A stretch of DNA of 64,000 nt from positions 113,622,358-113,686,357 of the forward strand of contig NC_084794.1 of the NCBI RefSeq assembly GCF_963169125.1, in the 5' to 3' direction. Source of the stretch: Humulus lupulus (lineage: Eukaryota; Streptophyta; Magnoliopsida; Rosales; Cannabaceae). Of this stretch, positions 34,933 through 46,983 are shown one piece after another. Within the stretch, counting starts at the first letter, position 1, and every line of letters starts with the position of its first letter. The notes beneath the pieces were generated by a model, which was not told where the DNA came from, searched no databases, and saw only the letters and a program-made list of their open reading frames with translations. The position numbers were made by a program, and so were the translations under genes.

Positions 34933-35461
34933 TCTTTTTTCTTTTTTCTTTCTATCTTTTGACTACACGACCTACAGGTCGTGATGTAAAGACAATTACT
35001 TTTTTAATTATAAAATTTTATTGCTGCATGGGCAACTTTTACTTCTAACAAACAATTACATCCAAGCAGCGACTGCTCGTGGTGTAAAGGAATTCCTCTA
35101 GATATTATAATATTTGCATTTGATCATAATCATCTGTTCGCATGACCGAACCTAGCATAGTACTTTGGTTTGATTTAACAAAATACAAAATTTTGAAAAA
35201 TACTCTAAGTTCCTTAGCATGCTTTCACTTATTTTGCTCATGTGTTTACATACCTTTCGATATGCTTTGCTTACTAGATGTCTTATATGCCCCCCAAGTG
35301 ATTGAGGAGCTTTAGGTCCTTGGTCAATTGCCTTAACCAAAACCTGTTCGAACATTACTGCTCGGAGCAAGGGAATTAAAACGATAATACAGCAAAACAA
35401 CACACGTAATGAGCAAATACTTGTAATAGATACAATAATTGGCAAGAATGACTGGCTGGGC
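34933..35461. other. Tat-3 pol-aORF spacer with internal polypurine tract
   Basis: No gene is seen. It contains the 3' end of the extra ORF transcript and, at 35287-35300, a C6 tract reading CACTTGGGGGGCAT on the minus strand. Equivalent tracts occur in Tat-1 and Tat-2 at the same relative place. Confidence 0.55.
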
Positions 35462-35466
35462 ACAGT

Positions 35467-37503
35467 TGATAACTCTACAAAATAGAGTTATTTTACCACT
35501 TTTTATGTGCTAATTGTTGCTTAATTCTTGAGTTTTTAATTGATTTATTAAGTTTTAAAGTAATTTTGAATTTATTGGCTTTATTTTGATTTTATATATT
35601 TTTGTGTGTTTTTATAGTTATTTTGTTGTAAAATGTTGTAGTTAATTATTTGAATTATTGTTGTTTAATTTGAGGTAAAAAAAAAGTGGTATTATTGAAC
35701 TTAAATGTTAAATATAAATTAAGTTATAATTAATATTTTCAAAGAATTAAATTGATTTATTTTATAGTTGAAAATATTTTGTTATGATTTCTTTTATATT
35801 TATTTTGTAGAAAATAATGTTGCATTTTGGTACTTTGGAAAAAAGAGGAAAGACAAGAATTAAAGGTGAAAAAATATGGAGAATGTGGCATTTTTCAAAA
35901 GCACCTTCACCTCCTGCTCCAAACAGCAGCTCATGGCCCAGCTGCCCCTTCCCAGGCCCAGCGCCGAAGCCCAACGCCAACCTTGTTTCCCAGCCCGACT
36001 GGGCCTTCCCAAGCATCTTCCAGCCGAGGCCCAACTCGCCTGATGCCCTTTCCTTCCTGCCAGCAGCTTGCTTCTCCCGTGGCCCAATTGAATCACCTCA
36101 ACAAGTAGCAGCCTCCCGAAGCAATCACGCCGCCAGCCCACGGTTTCTTCAATTGTTCAGCCAAACACCCCTGCCCAGCCGTACACCACGCCCCATCCAA
36201 AGGCCCATGGCCAATCACTACCTTGCCCAGCTGCTGCCAAAGCAGCCCCATGACCTGCCAAATAGCTTATTTTCCCCATTTTGAGCCCAACTAAAGCACA
36301 TTGTTTCCTTGTCCTCTTTGTCCAAAAATACTATTTTTTTACCCAAACTTTTTTACACATTTTACCCCAAAACATCATCATTACACCCTATAATTTACCC
36401 CTATTTACCATCTTATTAAGTTAATTAATTTAATCAATTTAATTAATTTAAATTGATTATTTTAATATACTCAATTTGGCTATAAATAGGGAGTTTTGAA
36501 GACCATTTAAGGAGGCTCGTTTTGGAGGGAGGTTACCATACCACAAGTTCTACACTTTCAAAACCTCTCAATTCTCTTCATCTTTTTCTTCTTTTTGGTC
36601 ATTTTTCCTATGAGTTTTTAGAGGAAAAATTTGGGGATTTCTCCTCCAAATTTTCCTATTTATGTTTGTAATTTTTAGTTTGTATTTGCTATTTTAGTTA
36701 TGAGTTTCTAATCTTTTGAAGATTATTAAGGTGATGATGAAACAATATGTAACTAGATAGTATTTATTTTGTATGTTGATTTCCCATTTTGTGCAACAAA
36801 GTTTATGGATTTTTCTTCTTCAAATATCTTCTTTCATCTTAAATATCATGTATTTTTTATTGTTAGCACATATTTACACTTTGTTCTTCACTAGTGCAAA
36901 AACATCATATTCTTTGTGTAAGATGTGTCATTAAATTGTACACATCCAATGCTTAGAACAAAAATATTATGTTTTGCCTTATAAATAATGTTCATTGATT
37001 TATTTGTTATTTCATTAGATTGATTTACACTAAATGCTTTGAAATTATAATTTTAAAAAGTGAAGATAGATCCTATATTTTTATAAAAACTTGTGCTAAA
37101 ATAGAATATCTAATTTGAATAAGTGATGGTTTGATTAATTTCTACTATTACTAAAACTTGGGAATCAATATACTAATAAATATTATTAAACTTACATTTT
37201 GTAGATTCTAGTATCTTAATAATATATTCTTTTAACACTTATTTTCAAATCATTATTGGTTTATTTTTATTCTCTTAAATAGTTTTATTTTTCAATCTTT
37301 TATTTTATGTTCATAACATTAAAAACTCATCAATCTTTGGAGCTAGGTTAGAATTTATTACTTTTGATTTAAAATAGTTTTCTTTTTTATTTTAGACAAC
37401 TCCTTTGGGTTCGATCTCATGCTTACACGAACACTATATTCCATATACGATTCGTGCGCTTGTGAGTATAAATTTTTAAAACATACCCGTTTTGGCTCCA
37501 TCA
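35467..37503 (+). mobile_element. LTR-H: solo LTR in Tat-3
   Basis: 2037 bp, from TGATAACTCTAC to TTTGGCTCCATCA, with perfect TSD ACAGT (35462-35466 and 37504-37508). A TATA box CTATAAATAGGG (36480-36491) sets the plus orientation. There is no internal coding domain, so it is a solo LTR, probably gypsy; the TGATAA...CCATCA ends resemble Athila-type LTRs, though this is a guess. A GC-rich patch at 35900-36290 gives a Pro-rich ORF that I treat as spurious. Confidence 0.88.
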
Positions 37504-37665
37504 ACAGTCCCTTATATTTCTCGTAATAATTGGACAAAACGTGTCTGTATGAGTGATCAATAAGATCTTACACTTATAAGCGATTAGTCACATAAAATGA
37601 CCATCCCTTTTTCACAACTTGTAAAAAGTAAAATTAATACAAGCCAATTCTTTAAGAAGAATTGT

Positions 37666-38720
37666 TTATTGATAGTACTTGCACAGGTGTTCTCCATTCG
37701 AATAGCGAGGAATGAGATCTCCATTTAAGCGAGCAAGTTTATAGGTGCCTGGATGGAGGACTTCTTCAATTTGGTACGGTCCTTCCCAATTAGGTCTGAG
37801 TACTCCAGCAGCCTGGTCGTGGGTGTCTAGGAAAACTCTTCGAAGTACTAGATCTCCATCATTGAATTTCCTTTCACACACTTTAGAATTGAAATACCGG
37901 GTGACTTTTTGCTGGGAAGCAGCTACTCGGAGTTGGGCTTGCTCACGTTTCTCATCGATTAAGTCCAGGTATTCCATTAATAGTTGGTTATTAGAGCCTT
38001 GATTGTACGTTATTCTGCGATGCGATGGTGGATCTAACTCAACTAGCAACATAGCCTCATACCCATAAGCCAAGGAAAATGGGGTATGGCCTGTTGCTGC
38101 TCGGTGGGAAGTTCTGTACGACCAAAGGACTTCAGGCAATTGTTCTGGCCATGCCCCCTTAGCTTCTTCAAGTATTTTCTTCAGAGTATCCTTTAGCATT
38201 TTATTGTCTGCTTCGAATTCTCCATTTTCTTGGGGATGAGTGACTGAAGAAAAGCTCCTGATAATTCCATGTCGTTTGCAAAAATTCGTGAACAGATCAC
38301 TATCAAACTGCGTGCCGTTGTCTAAGACGATTTTCCTTGGCAATCCATAGCGACATATGATGTTTTTGACCACAAAATCCAACACTTTCTTGGTCGTTAT
38401 GGTTGCGAGTGGCTTAACTTCAACCCATTTAGTGAAGTAATTGACCACAACCACAACATACTTGACGCCACCCTTTTCTGTGGGTAGAGATCCAATCAAG
38501 TCTATGCCCCATATTGCGAACGGCCACAGACTTCGCATCTGTTTCAGCTCATTAGGGGCTGGTCATGGGATTTTGGAGAACCTCTAGCACTTGTCGCACC
38601 TCCGCACAAATTCCACTGAGTCTTCATTCATTGTTGGCCAGAAGTACCCTTGCTTCAGGATCTTTTTTGATAAGCTTTGCCCCCCAGCCTGGTCCCCACA
38701 AAAGCCTTTGTGTACCTCTT
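37666..38720 (-). CDS. Tat-3 integrase
   Basis: This end of pol inserts the cDNA into the genome. The H2C2 zinc region lies above 38584 (HKGFCGDQAGGQSL, then FVRRCDKC). The core shows Asp in WGIDLIGSLP, Asp in VLDNGTQFDSDLF and Glu in HPQENGEFEADNKM, the DDE triad. The C-terminal part has QKVTRYFNSKV, FNDGDLVLRRVF and YKLARLNGDLIP, with no chromodomain, as expected for Tat. The frame ends at 37666 with KYYQ. Only one break is seen, a TGA near 38562 in the LKQ to CQRC linker. It is the reference for the broken Tat-1 copy. Confidence 0.92.
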
Positions 38721-39684
38721 TCATCAATTCTTTGGCCTTCTCTTTTGAAATAGATCTGAGGAGTGGCATCGAGTATCCCCTTGGGTAAAAGATTCCATCA
38801 ACCAGGATATACCTAGCGACATGCCGCTGAAGGGTCCTGGCTTTGTTTCTGTCTGTTGGTAACACGCCTTGTGTCAGATATTCTATGTATGGTGCCATCC
38901 ATGTATCTGCCACCTGGATCACCAAAGTAGTCTCCTCTATTTTGATGCTTGGCACAGACAGCCGTTCAACTGGCACTATGTTCAGAGTATCAGCATCCTT
39001 TGCACTTGCTAATTTGGCCAAAGCATCAACGTTTGAATTCTGGTCGCGAGGTCCTTGCTGAAGGGTGTACTTTTCAAACTGCACTAATAGATCCTTTGTT
39101 TTGTTTAAGTAAGCAACCATCTTTAAACCTCAGGCATGGTATTCTCCCATTATTTGATTTACTACCAGCTGAGAGTCACAGTAGATGTCAAGTGCCTTTA
39201 TGTTCATGTCCCTGGCCAATCGTAACCCAGCGAGCAATGCTTCATACTCAGCCTCGTTGTTAGAAGCAGTGAAGTCAAACCTGATTGTGCAGTGAAATCG
39301 ATGCCCCTCAAGCGTTATCAGAATCACACCTGCTCCTGCATGATGTTTATTAGAGGAGTCGTCTGTAAATAACTTCCATCAGGGAGCTCGGTTTTGAGGC
39401 TCAGGCTCTTCAGGTGTTTCTGACTGCTCGTTATCTGAAAGCCTAGTGAACTCTGCGATGAAGTCAGCTAGGGCTTGCCCTTTTATTGCTGCTCATGGCA
39501 AGTAAGCGATATTGAACTGCCCATGTTCGACCTCCCATTTCAATAATCTTCTTGCGGCTTCTAGCTTTTGAAGAACTTGCCATAGAGGTTGGTCAGTCAG
39601 AATCGTGATTGGGTGAGCTTGAAAGTAGGGTCGCAGCTTCCTGGAGGCTTAAATTAGGCAATAGGCTAATGTTTCAATAGGCGG
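38584..39684 (-). pseudogene. Tat-3 RNase H and second RNase H-like domain
   Basis: Reading down from 39684, RNase H ends with ASRKLRPYFQAHPI and ALADFIAEF. The second RNase H-like domain has LFTDDSSNKHHAGAGVILI, ASNNEAEYEALLAGL, YCDSQLVVNQIMGEY and DALAKLASA. Two RNase H folds in series are a Tat/Ogre hallmark. Four stops interrupt the stretch, at least two as TGA where Arg would be expected (before AAIKG and before GLKM). Confidence 0.85.
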
Positions 39685-40770
39685 TTATCGTAGCTCCGCT
39701 CCAATTAGCCTCTTGCTTACATAATAAACAACCTTCTGCACGCCTTCTCCTTCTCTTACTAAGACAGCGCTAGCAGCATATTCTGTGATCGCCAAGTAGA
39801 TGAACAAAGTTTCCTTATCGAACGGCTTCGATAGAATTGGTGGTTGCGCCATGTGAGTCTTCAAGGCTTGAAATGCCTGCTCACACTCTTCCATCCATTC
39901 AAATTTCTCGTTGCCTCTGAGTAGATTAAAAAATGGGACACACTTGTCCGTTGATTTGGAAATGAATCTATTGAGAGCAGCAATCCTCCCGGTTAAACTT
40001 TGAACATCTTTGATCTTTGTTGGCGATTTCATATCGACCAGGGCCTTGATCTTCTTGGGATTGGCCTTGATTCCTCGTGAGTTCACTATGAATCCCAAGA
40101 ACTTCCCTAATCCTACTCCGAAGGAGCATTTGAGGGGATTCAGCTTCATCTGATATTTGTTCAAGACGTTGAAGCATTCTTGCAAGTCCCCTATATGCCC
40201 TTATGCCTTCTTTGACTTAACCAGCATGTCGTCAACATAAACCTCCATGTTTTTGCCGATCAGCTCCCTAAACATGTGGTTGACTAGTCGCTGGTAAGTC
40301 ACACCAGCGTTTTTCAAACCAAAGGGCATTACTTTGTAACAGTAAAGCCCTATGTCAGTGTGAAAGCTAGTGTGATCCTCATCAGGAGGATGCATACTAA
40401 TCTGATTATACCCGGAGTATGCATCCATGAATGAGAGAATCTCGTGCCTTGTAGTGGCATCGACTAGTTGGTCGATCCTAGGGAGTGGGAAACAATCCTT
40501 AGGGCAGGTTTTATTAAGGTCTGTGAAATCCACGCATGTTCACCATTTTCCATTCGGCTTGGGAACTAGCAAGAGATTAGAGACCCATGATGGATAAAAT
40601 GCTACCCTGATGAATCCATTCTCCTTAAGCTTCTCGACTTCTTCTTTCAAGGCCTTTGATCTATCTTTGTCGAGCAGCCTCCTTTTTTGTTGTACCGGTG
40701 GAAAACTTTTGCCTATATTAAGGACATGGCTAATGACTGCAGGGTCTATTCCAACCATGTATTTATGCGA
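39685..40770 (-). CDS. Tat-3 reverse transcriptase
   Basis: RT spans three frames here, with boxes in order: RRLLDKDRSKALKEEVEKL, VSNLLLVPKPNGKW, MDFTDLNKTCPKDCFPLP, SFMDAYSGYNQI, VMPFGLKNAGVTYQ and the catalytic MEVYVDDMLVKS, then KCSFGVGLGKFLGFIV and the RNase H start with FIYLAITEYAASAVLV. The catalytic box is intact. Breaks are a TGA just after GKW at about 40535 and a stop between 40201 and 40185. Confidence 0.92.
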
Positions 40771-41560
40771 CTAGGCAAAGTCCTCCTGGTTTTCCTTCAA
40801 AAATTCCACCAATGCTTGTTTTTTTGTTGTCTCTAAGCTATTACCGACTTTCACAACCCTGGTTGGATTTTCTTCATCGAGTTGGACCTCTTCAAGGTCC
40901 TCGATGGGTCCTATCTCTTCATCATAATCCCCAAAGCGAGGATCTAAGTCTCTATCCTCACTTTGTGCAACGCCCTATTTGGTGACATTATCACCTGATT
41001 GGGTTTGTACATCAACTGCCATTTGCAACTCTTGTCCGGAAACTTCCTTTGATACACCTTTCTTCGCCTTAGTTATCGAGGCAATGTAGCACTCCCTCAC
41101 TTCCCGCTGATTTCCCAACACGCATCCTACCCCTGCGTCTATTGGGAATTTCATTGCAAGGTGCCATATTGAAGTGGCGGCTTGCAGGTCGACCAAAATT
41201 GGCCTCCCAATTACAGCATTATATGTCGAAGGACAATCAACTACTATGAAAGTAGTGAGTAATGTCCTGTTAGCAGGTGCAGTACCTGCTGTAACTGGAA
41301 GCCTAATCGACCCAGTTGGGGCGAGCCCTTCGTCGAAAAAACCATAGATGGTTTGGTTGCATGGCTCCAGGTCCTTGATGGACAACTTCATATTCTCCAG
41401 CGAAGACTTGTATAGGATGTTGATCGAGCTTCCTGTGTCAACCAACACCCTCTTCACCATCATGTTGGCAATTTGCACGTCCATGACCAGCGGATCAGAG
41501 TGTGGGAATCGTACATGCTGGGCATCGTCTTTAGAGAAGGTTATTAATTCCTCCTCTGTT
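40771..41560 (-). CDS. Tat-3 aspartic protease
   Basis: Retropepsin-like protease of the polyprotein. The active site VLVDTGSSINILY is intact, followed by MKLSIKDLEPC, YGFFDEGLAPTGSIRLPV and STYNAVIGRPIL with the conserved GR. The 41484 Met lies inside the domain (MDVQIANMMV); upstream text continues in frame as part of gag-pro. A stop in the QGVAQ-equivalent position near 40975 separates it from RT. Confidence 0.88.
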
Positions 41561-43904
41561 TAAGCCTTCTTTGGTGCTCGATCCTCCACACTCATCATCT
41601 CGATGTCCTGGTCGTGGCATAAGGTTCGAGCGTATCGTTCCCTTGCCTTCCCACTGTCTCCTGCAAGGTGTGGGCCGCCACAGATGGTGATTAAAGTGCC
41701 TGCCACAGGAGTTGGCTATAAAGGTGGTGAGCGCTGGCGTGCAGGAGCCTGGTCGTTGCCACCTTGAGCCTCTCGCTAAGACCCTCCTGCGGCTCGTACA
41801 TATCTCCTTAGATGTCCCTGCCTAATCAGGAACTAAATTTCATCTTTCAACTGGTTGCATTCATTAGTGTTGTGCCCGTAGTCGTTGTGAAAACGATAGA
41901 ATTTCGTCGTATCTCTCTTAGAGATATCCTTCCTTATAGGCGCGGGTCGCTTATAAGGCACGTTAGAGCTGGTCGCCTGGTAGACTTCCGCTCGACTTTC
42001 GACAAGGGCCGTGTAGTTGGTGAATCTTGGCTCATATCGATTGCCTTTGGGGCATTTATTCTCAGAAGCTGAGGGCTCATTGCTCATCCGCTTTCCACCA
42101 TTCCTGCCATTTCCGTTCCCGTTGCCCTTGTTGTTGCCATTGGGCTTCTCTGACCCGTTGGCGGCCTTGGCGGGTTCTTCCTTTGGCCCCTTGTCCTTCG
42201 TTGGTGATTTCCTCTCATTGGAAATCGCGTCCTTGAGCTTGATATATCAATCAGCTCGATCCAAAAACTCCTGGGTACTTCTTACCCCATTCTTTCTTAG
42301 GCTACTCCAGAAGGGGGAGTGGCGCCTAGCCCCAGCAGTTAGGGCCATCATCTTGCCTTCGTCACCCACTATCTTGGCTCCAGCCGCTACTCACATAAAG
42401 CACTGGACATACTCCTTCAAGGGCTCTCCCTCCATCTGGCGTATCTCAACTAGCTGCTTGGCCTCTGTGGGGTGTACGCGACCCACATAGAATTGTCCAT
42501 AAAATTCCTACACGAACATCTCCCAGTATACTATACTAGCAGGAGGGAACTTAAATAACCACTCCTGGGTGGTGTCAGATAGTGTCGCGGGGAAGATCTT
42601 GCAGTGGGCATCTTCTGACACTTTCTGTATATCCATTTGGATCTCAAATTTGTTGACGTGAGATATTGGGTCTCTATAACCATCAAAGTTTGGCATTGTT
42701 GGCATCTTGAATTTATTGGGGGTTTCAGCCACAGCAATCCTTTGCACAAATGGAGTGCCCCCCTCCAATTGTATTCTATGTGAGACATTCGACCCCCGAC
42801 CAGCTGTTGTACTGCCTGGTTCAAAGCATCAATCTGAGCCTGAACCGCTTCTGGGATCGCTGAGGCGACCGGTGCCGGGGGAGCGTACTCATCGTGCCTC
42901 TCACGATGGTCATTGAGTATGTCCCTTAAATCATCATCCCTGCGTATCTACTTGCTAACCCCTAGCCGATCAAAGACGTTATGCTGCCTGGGTTGCCCCC
43001 CAACATTATGGCTAGCTGGCCTATTTTCTCTAGGTGGGGGGCTTCTGCCTCCACCTCATTCCTCATTCCTCCGACCAGCATTCCCTCTGCCAGAATCAGC
43101 TTCATTATAATCGTAGCCGTCTCTAAATTGGGGCCGACTACGGCGTGACCGGCTGTTCACACTATTTCCACCTAGGGCTGGAATTTCCCGAGCGTTAGGG
43201 GGAGGCCTGCGGTGGTCGTTCGGTCCCCGTGCATTATTATGTCGTGGGGGGGCCTTGACTGCAGAGCCTGACTCGTCGTTCCTTCTGTTGGCAGAAGGAT
43301 GCTGTCCCCTACTCGATGGATTTGAATCTTCGTCCCCTAGGCGTCTAGGGCTGTGGGGCGGCTGCCTAGCCCTATTATGCCTCTGGCGCAGGGGATTGCC
43401 TCGACCAGCTTGAGATGGAGGCTGCTGCTCAGGATCCCGAATTGGGACATCGTCTTGAGCCACAGGTGGCTGCTCCGGCCTATGAGGGCTTGCTGGCTGG
43501 AGTGGAGGACTGGGATTGGGAGCCCGCTGTGGTGGCACGCTCGGTGGCTGATCCAGCTGAGAGGCCGGCATAGCATGTCCTCGAGCCAATTGAATGGCTG
43601 CTTCGAGAGTAGCCATGGCATCCCTTTGCTGACAGTCCATGTCCGCCTGCTGCTCACTCAGCTCCTAGCGTTGACGTTCAATTTCTCTCTGCTGCAGTGC
43701 CATTGTCTCCGCTACGTTCTCCTGATTGGCCCTCAGATTGGCCAACTCATCCTGCAACACCCCCAGTGTTGCCCTCAATGTTTCCATATCCAACTCCTCC
43801 TCTTCAAACTCTAAATGTGGTTCATTCTCCACCACATTTGGAGGAGGAGGTTAAGATGATGCAGCGCCAGCGACCGATCCAACTTTCTTAGATGTCTTCG
43901 CCAT
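41561..43904 (-). pseudogene. Tat-3 gag
   Basis: The likely start is at 43904-43902 (MAKTSKKVGSVAG). An N-terminal coiled coil (ATLGVLQDELANLRANQ) leads into a Pro/Arg-rich linker (43056-43640). The retrotransposon gag core is at 42508-42700 (MPNFDGYRDPISHVNKF, DAHCKIFPATLS, EWLFKFPPASI). A zinc-knuckle-like motif follows at about 41840 (YRFHNDYGHNTNEC, with the first Cys as Tyr). Early stops and at least one frameshift break it. Its place between the primer binding site and protease is normal. Confidence 0.85.
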
Positions 43905-43933
43905 TAGATTCTCTTATAGCTTCTTGAGTTCAA

Positions 43934-43954
43934 CTCTCAATGAAAGCACCAGAA
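43934..43954 (-). other. Tat-3 primer binding site
   Basis: On the minus strand TTCTGGTGCTTTCATTGAGAG stands right after the LTR. TGGTGC...ATTGAG texts follow the LTR in many plant gypsy elements. The Tat-4 site (TTGGTGCTTTAATTTTGAG) is close to it. The tRNA is not assigned. Confidence 0.6.
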
Positions 43955-44582
43955 TATTGACCCTTGATTTGGCCAATGACACGGAGTCAAGAATACGACA
44001 AGAGATGTGATAATAATAAAAAATGTAATCTAATGGTAAAGAATAGACACAAAAGATTTATAGTGGTTCGGCTCCAATGGATGGTAATGACCTACATCCA
44101 CTTAGTGCTATTATTAATATTGAATCCCAATGTCGTGATCAAAGAACTAGGGTTCTTGAGTTTCACAAGCCTTAGGGGAAATACAACTATTTTGAGGATA
44201 ATTGCATTGTATGCTCTTTCTCTCAGTATTAAGGAAAAAGATAAAAAAAAAAATAGCCAAAAAGTCCCTTCCTTGAGCTATTTCATGCATATTTATAGGC
44301 TCAAGGGGGGCTACATGGGCCAATGGGCCTTAACTTTCCTTAATATCCATGTATCAAGTTAATAAAGAGGAAATAATCAACGGAATTATTATAAGATTAC
44401 AATCTTTAAAGGAAATAAACTGAATCATACGACCAGATTGGTCGTATCTAATCGTGAAGTATGGTGAAGCAATGTGTAGCTGGTCGATCATCGAATATCA
44501 CCTCCTTATTTTGACTCTGCCACGCATCAACCACGTGTGAGAAATCCTTGCCACGTCATCAGCAGCCGATTTTGGTTAAACA
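43955..44582 (-). repeat. Tat-3 5' LTR
   Basis: 628 bp. It begins TATTGACCC at the left, a G to A change from TGTTGACCC in the other LTR, and ends GGTTAAACA, then GAGGT. A minus-strand TATA box like the one in the 3' LTR is at about 44300. Confidence 0.93.
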
Positions 44583-44587
44583 GAGGT

Positions 44588-45532
44588 CACCATTAAGGAA
44601 TGTAGTTTGGACATCCATTTGATGAACATACAAGTTGTGTATAGAAGCTAAAGAGAACAAAATTCTTATAGAAGTTGTTCTTGCAATAGGCGCATAGGTA
44701 TCGAAATAATCGATACCCTCTTTTTGCCTAAACCCTTTAGCTACTAATCTAGCTTTAAAGGTTTGAATAGTGCAATCAGTGTGGTTCTTTCTCCTAAATA
44801 CCCTCTTACACCCAATTGGCTTAGACCCTGGTGGGAGGTCTACCAATTCCCAAGTGTTGTTAGAAAGAATGGAATCCATCTCATCATTGATGGGTTCTTT
44901 CCAAAATGCACTATCTCTTGATTGCATAGCTTCTCTATAAGTCTTAAGATCATCTTCAACAAGAAGTACAATAGGAATTTTCCTAATGACTTCCTCTCTA
45001 TTTCCTTCTACCATGTAGAATGAAATTCTTGAGAATCTATCTCATCCACTGCTAGAATTTTATGATTTTTAAGCCATTGACTTCTTCTAAGTTCAAATGG
45101 TTGCTTTACATTCTTTTGAGAATTCTCCTCTTGAGAATCAACTTTTGATGTAGAAGCTTGAGAATTGTTCTCATGTAACAAATTATCCTTTACAGATGTT
45201 GAAGCTTGAGAATTGTTGTCACATAACATGTTCTCAATGAATTCAACTTCTCTAGATTCAATCACAATATTATACTCTAAGTCTAATAGCCTATAAGTTT
45301 TACTATTATTGGCATAACCAACAAAAGCACACTTTATGGCTCTTGAACCTAACTTTGTTCTATTAGGTTCGTTTTTCTTGCAATATGCAAGACACCCCCA
45401 CACTTTGAAGTACCCTATGTTGGGTTTTCTTCCTTTCCATAACACATATGGAGATATAAATACCATGTGAAAATTTCTCAAGAAAATGATCACTAATTTC
45501 ACTTTTAGTTGTCTAAATAATCTCAAAATCAC
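44588..45532 (-). pseudogene. Copia-E RT N-terminal part and integrase end
   Basis: From 45532 down: integrase C-terminal text (LWKGRKPNIGYFKVWGCLAY, CAFVGYANNSKTYRLLD), then RT start with WKEPINDEMDSILSNNTWEL, KPIGCKRVFRRK, KARLVAKGFRQKEGIDY, TYAPIARTTSIR and HQMDVQTTFLNGDL. There the Tat-3 insertion begins. The MDV(K)TAFLNG box here is MDVQTTFLNG. One frameshift near 45010 splits the two ORFs. Confidence 0.88.
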
Positions 45533-46735
45533 TTAAACAACTTTTGTGCGTTTTTCTAAGAGTCTCTTTGAGATTCTTTTGAAAATATCATTTTGACATC
45601 CATTGATTTTCTCATCAAAATCAATTTGAAGATGTCAATTTTTAAACACTTAAATCAAAGAAAATAAACCCTCAATGATTTATTTAAACACTTTTATTTC
45701 TAATGCTTTGGTTTAACATTATCTCCTCATTGAGATTAATTTAAAACATATCACCATCTTTAACAAGAATGAATAAAATTCTCTTCAACCTTATTCACTA
45801 TTGGTATAAATATTAAAAAATTCTTCTCCAATTTTGTAATGTCACCTCATTGAGACATTGAATATTTCAAAATTGTTGTCACTAATAATTCTCAAATGTT
45901 TTCTCTTTTGACCGCACTTTTAGACGCGAAGCCTATAGGTCAATGTGTCATCCCATAATTTTGGATCCCCTTAATCCATTTTCTTGCAATAGCAAGACAC
46001 TTATCAAAAGATGTAACCCCCTTAGGTTCATCTTTTCTTATCTCATAAGTTGAGATGGTCAACACTTAGATGAGAAATTTAATTTCTCAAATAATTCTCT
46101 TTATTTACCTAATAAATGGTAACTCATCACATTGCAATAATATGGGATAAAACATATTTATATTATTATCACCTTAATAATCATATTATATGGAACACCA
46201 TAATAATCATGATAATTCTCATGTATATATCAAAATAATTTTATATATTAACATAATTATGTCTCAAAGAAATTTCACATAATTTGTCAACATATATCCA
46301 TCATATTAGCATGCATTTTGAATCTCATTATTATATTGTACTTATATCACAAATATCATACAATAATTCACATATCTATTGATTCACAAAATCAATATAT
46401 AGGCATGTCAAAAACTACCTAATTATCATGCTTTATAAATTCTCAAAAAATCATTTTCATGTCAAATGTATGTCTTACTATCTCACATATAGTATACACA
46501 TAAGATTAACAATCACTAGATTATGTAGAGCTTCTCAAAAGTTCACTTCTAAGGATTACACATTAACTTTCATAAGTAGATGTGCCAACTATGTTACAAT
46601 GTATCTCATATCTAACATGTTAACATTTACACAATTATTCATATATCAACATTTGAAAACATGCTAATACATGAAATAAATTTCATTACTATTATATAAA
46701 ATAGTGTATACAATTACACTTACCTTGTCTTACCA
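45533..46735 (-). other. unassigned AT-rich interior of Copia-E
   Basis: No copia gag, protease or integrase core can be read in this 1.2 kb. It lies between a gag start and the integrase C terminus. The right edge reads GTAAGTGT on the minus strand just after the gag start. It may be a deletion filler, a decayed insertion or intron-like sequence. Confidence 0.4.
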
Positions 46736-46815
46736 CCTAGTTCAATTTGATCCATCAAACCTATCCAACCTCACTAGGTCTTGATTCATGATCTTGATAG
46801 TCTCACCTTCCATTG
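46736..46815 (-). pseudogene. Copia-E gag, N-terminal fragment
   Basis: From 46815: MEGETIKIMNQDLVRLDRF then DGSN, a stop, and TRWQDK. This is the typical copia gag beginning, with the DG...WQD pattern. It is cut off at a GTAAGTGT-like donor at about 46727, after which no gag can be read. Confidence 0.6.
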
Positions 46816-46856
46816 AAACAAACAAAGGAATAAGCTTTTGAATGTTAGGTAAAATA

Positions 46857-46983
46857 GTTTCTCATATATCTAAATATTGTACCTCTATTATATGTTATAA
46901 TATGTGACACTCTTTGTCACATTTATTTAATCTAAAACATTATAATATAATATAATATAATATTACATTATATTATAAAATAG
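46857..46983 (-). repeat. Copia-E 5' LTR remnant
   Basis: The 127 bp match the right end of the LTR at 28806-28948. The rest of the LTR and the primer binding site are deleted, so gag begins about 40 bp further in. Confidence 0.75.

Larger units (their letters stand above)
30740..44582 (-). mobile_element. Tat-3: near-complete Tat-like Ty3/gypsy element
   Basis: Both LTRs are present (30740-31360 and 43955-44582) and the TSD is perfect: GAGGT at 30735-30739 and 44583-44587. On the minus strand it has primer binding site, gag, protease, RT, RNase H, second RNase H and integrase, then an antisense extra ORF and polypurine tract. By eye the LTRs differ at about 35 of 615 aligned positions. Solo LTR-H sits between integrase and the extra ORF. 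Only a few stops break the pol frame, so this is the least decayed copy here. Confidence 0.93.
27841..46983 (-). mobile_element. Copia-E: internally decayed Ty1/copia element
   Basis: The element is inserted in the Tat-2 extra ORF, since ORF text stops before it and resumes at 46984. On the minus strand it shows an LTR remnant (46983-46857), a gag start (46815), integrase C-terminal text, RT, RNase H, a polypurine tract (28960-28949) and the 3' LTR. Both LTRs share TGTTATA(T/C)TATTTTATAATA at their minus-strand start. Tat-3 is inserted in RT. Most of gag, protease and the integrase core are missing. The left boundary is uncertain by about 10 bp and no TSD was found (right flank ATTGA). Confidence 0.78.

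Noticed and set aside
35817..36284. 155-residue Pro/Ser-rich ORF on the plus strand
   Set aside because: It lies inside solo LTR-H, in a GC-rich patch with overlapping ORFs in other frames, and shows no recognisable domain.
42017..42490. 157-residue plus-strand ORF
   Set aside because: Shadow of Tat-3 gag on the opposite strand.
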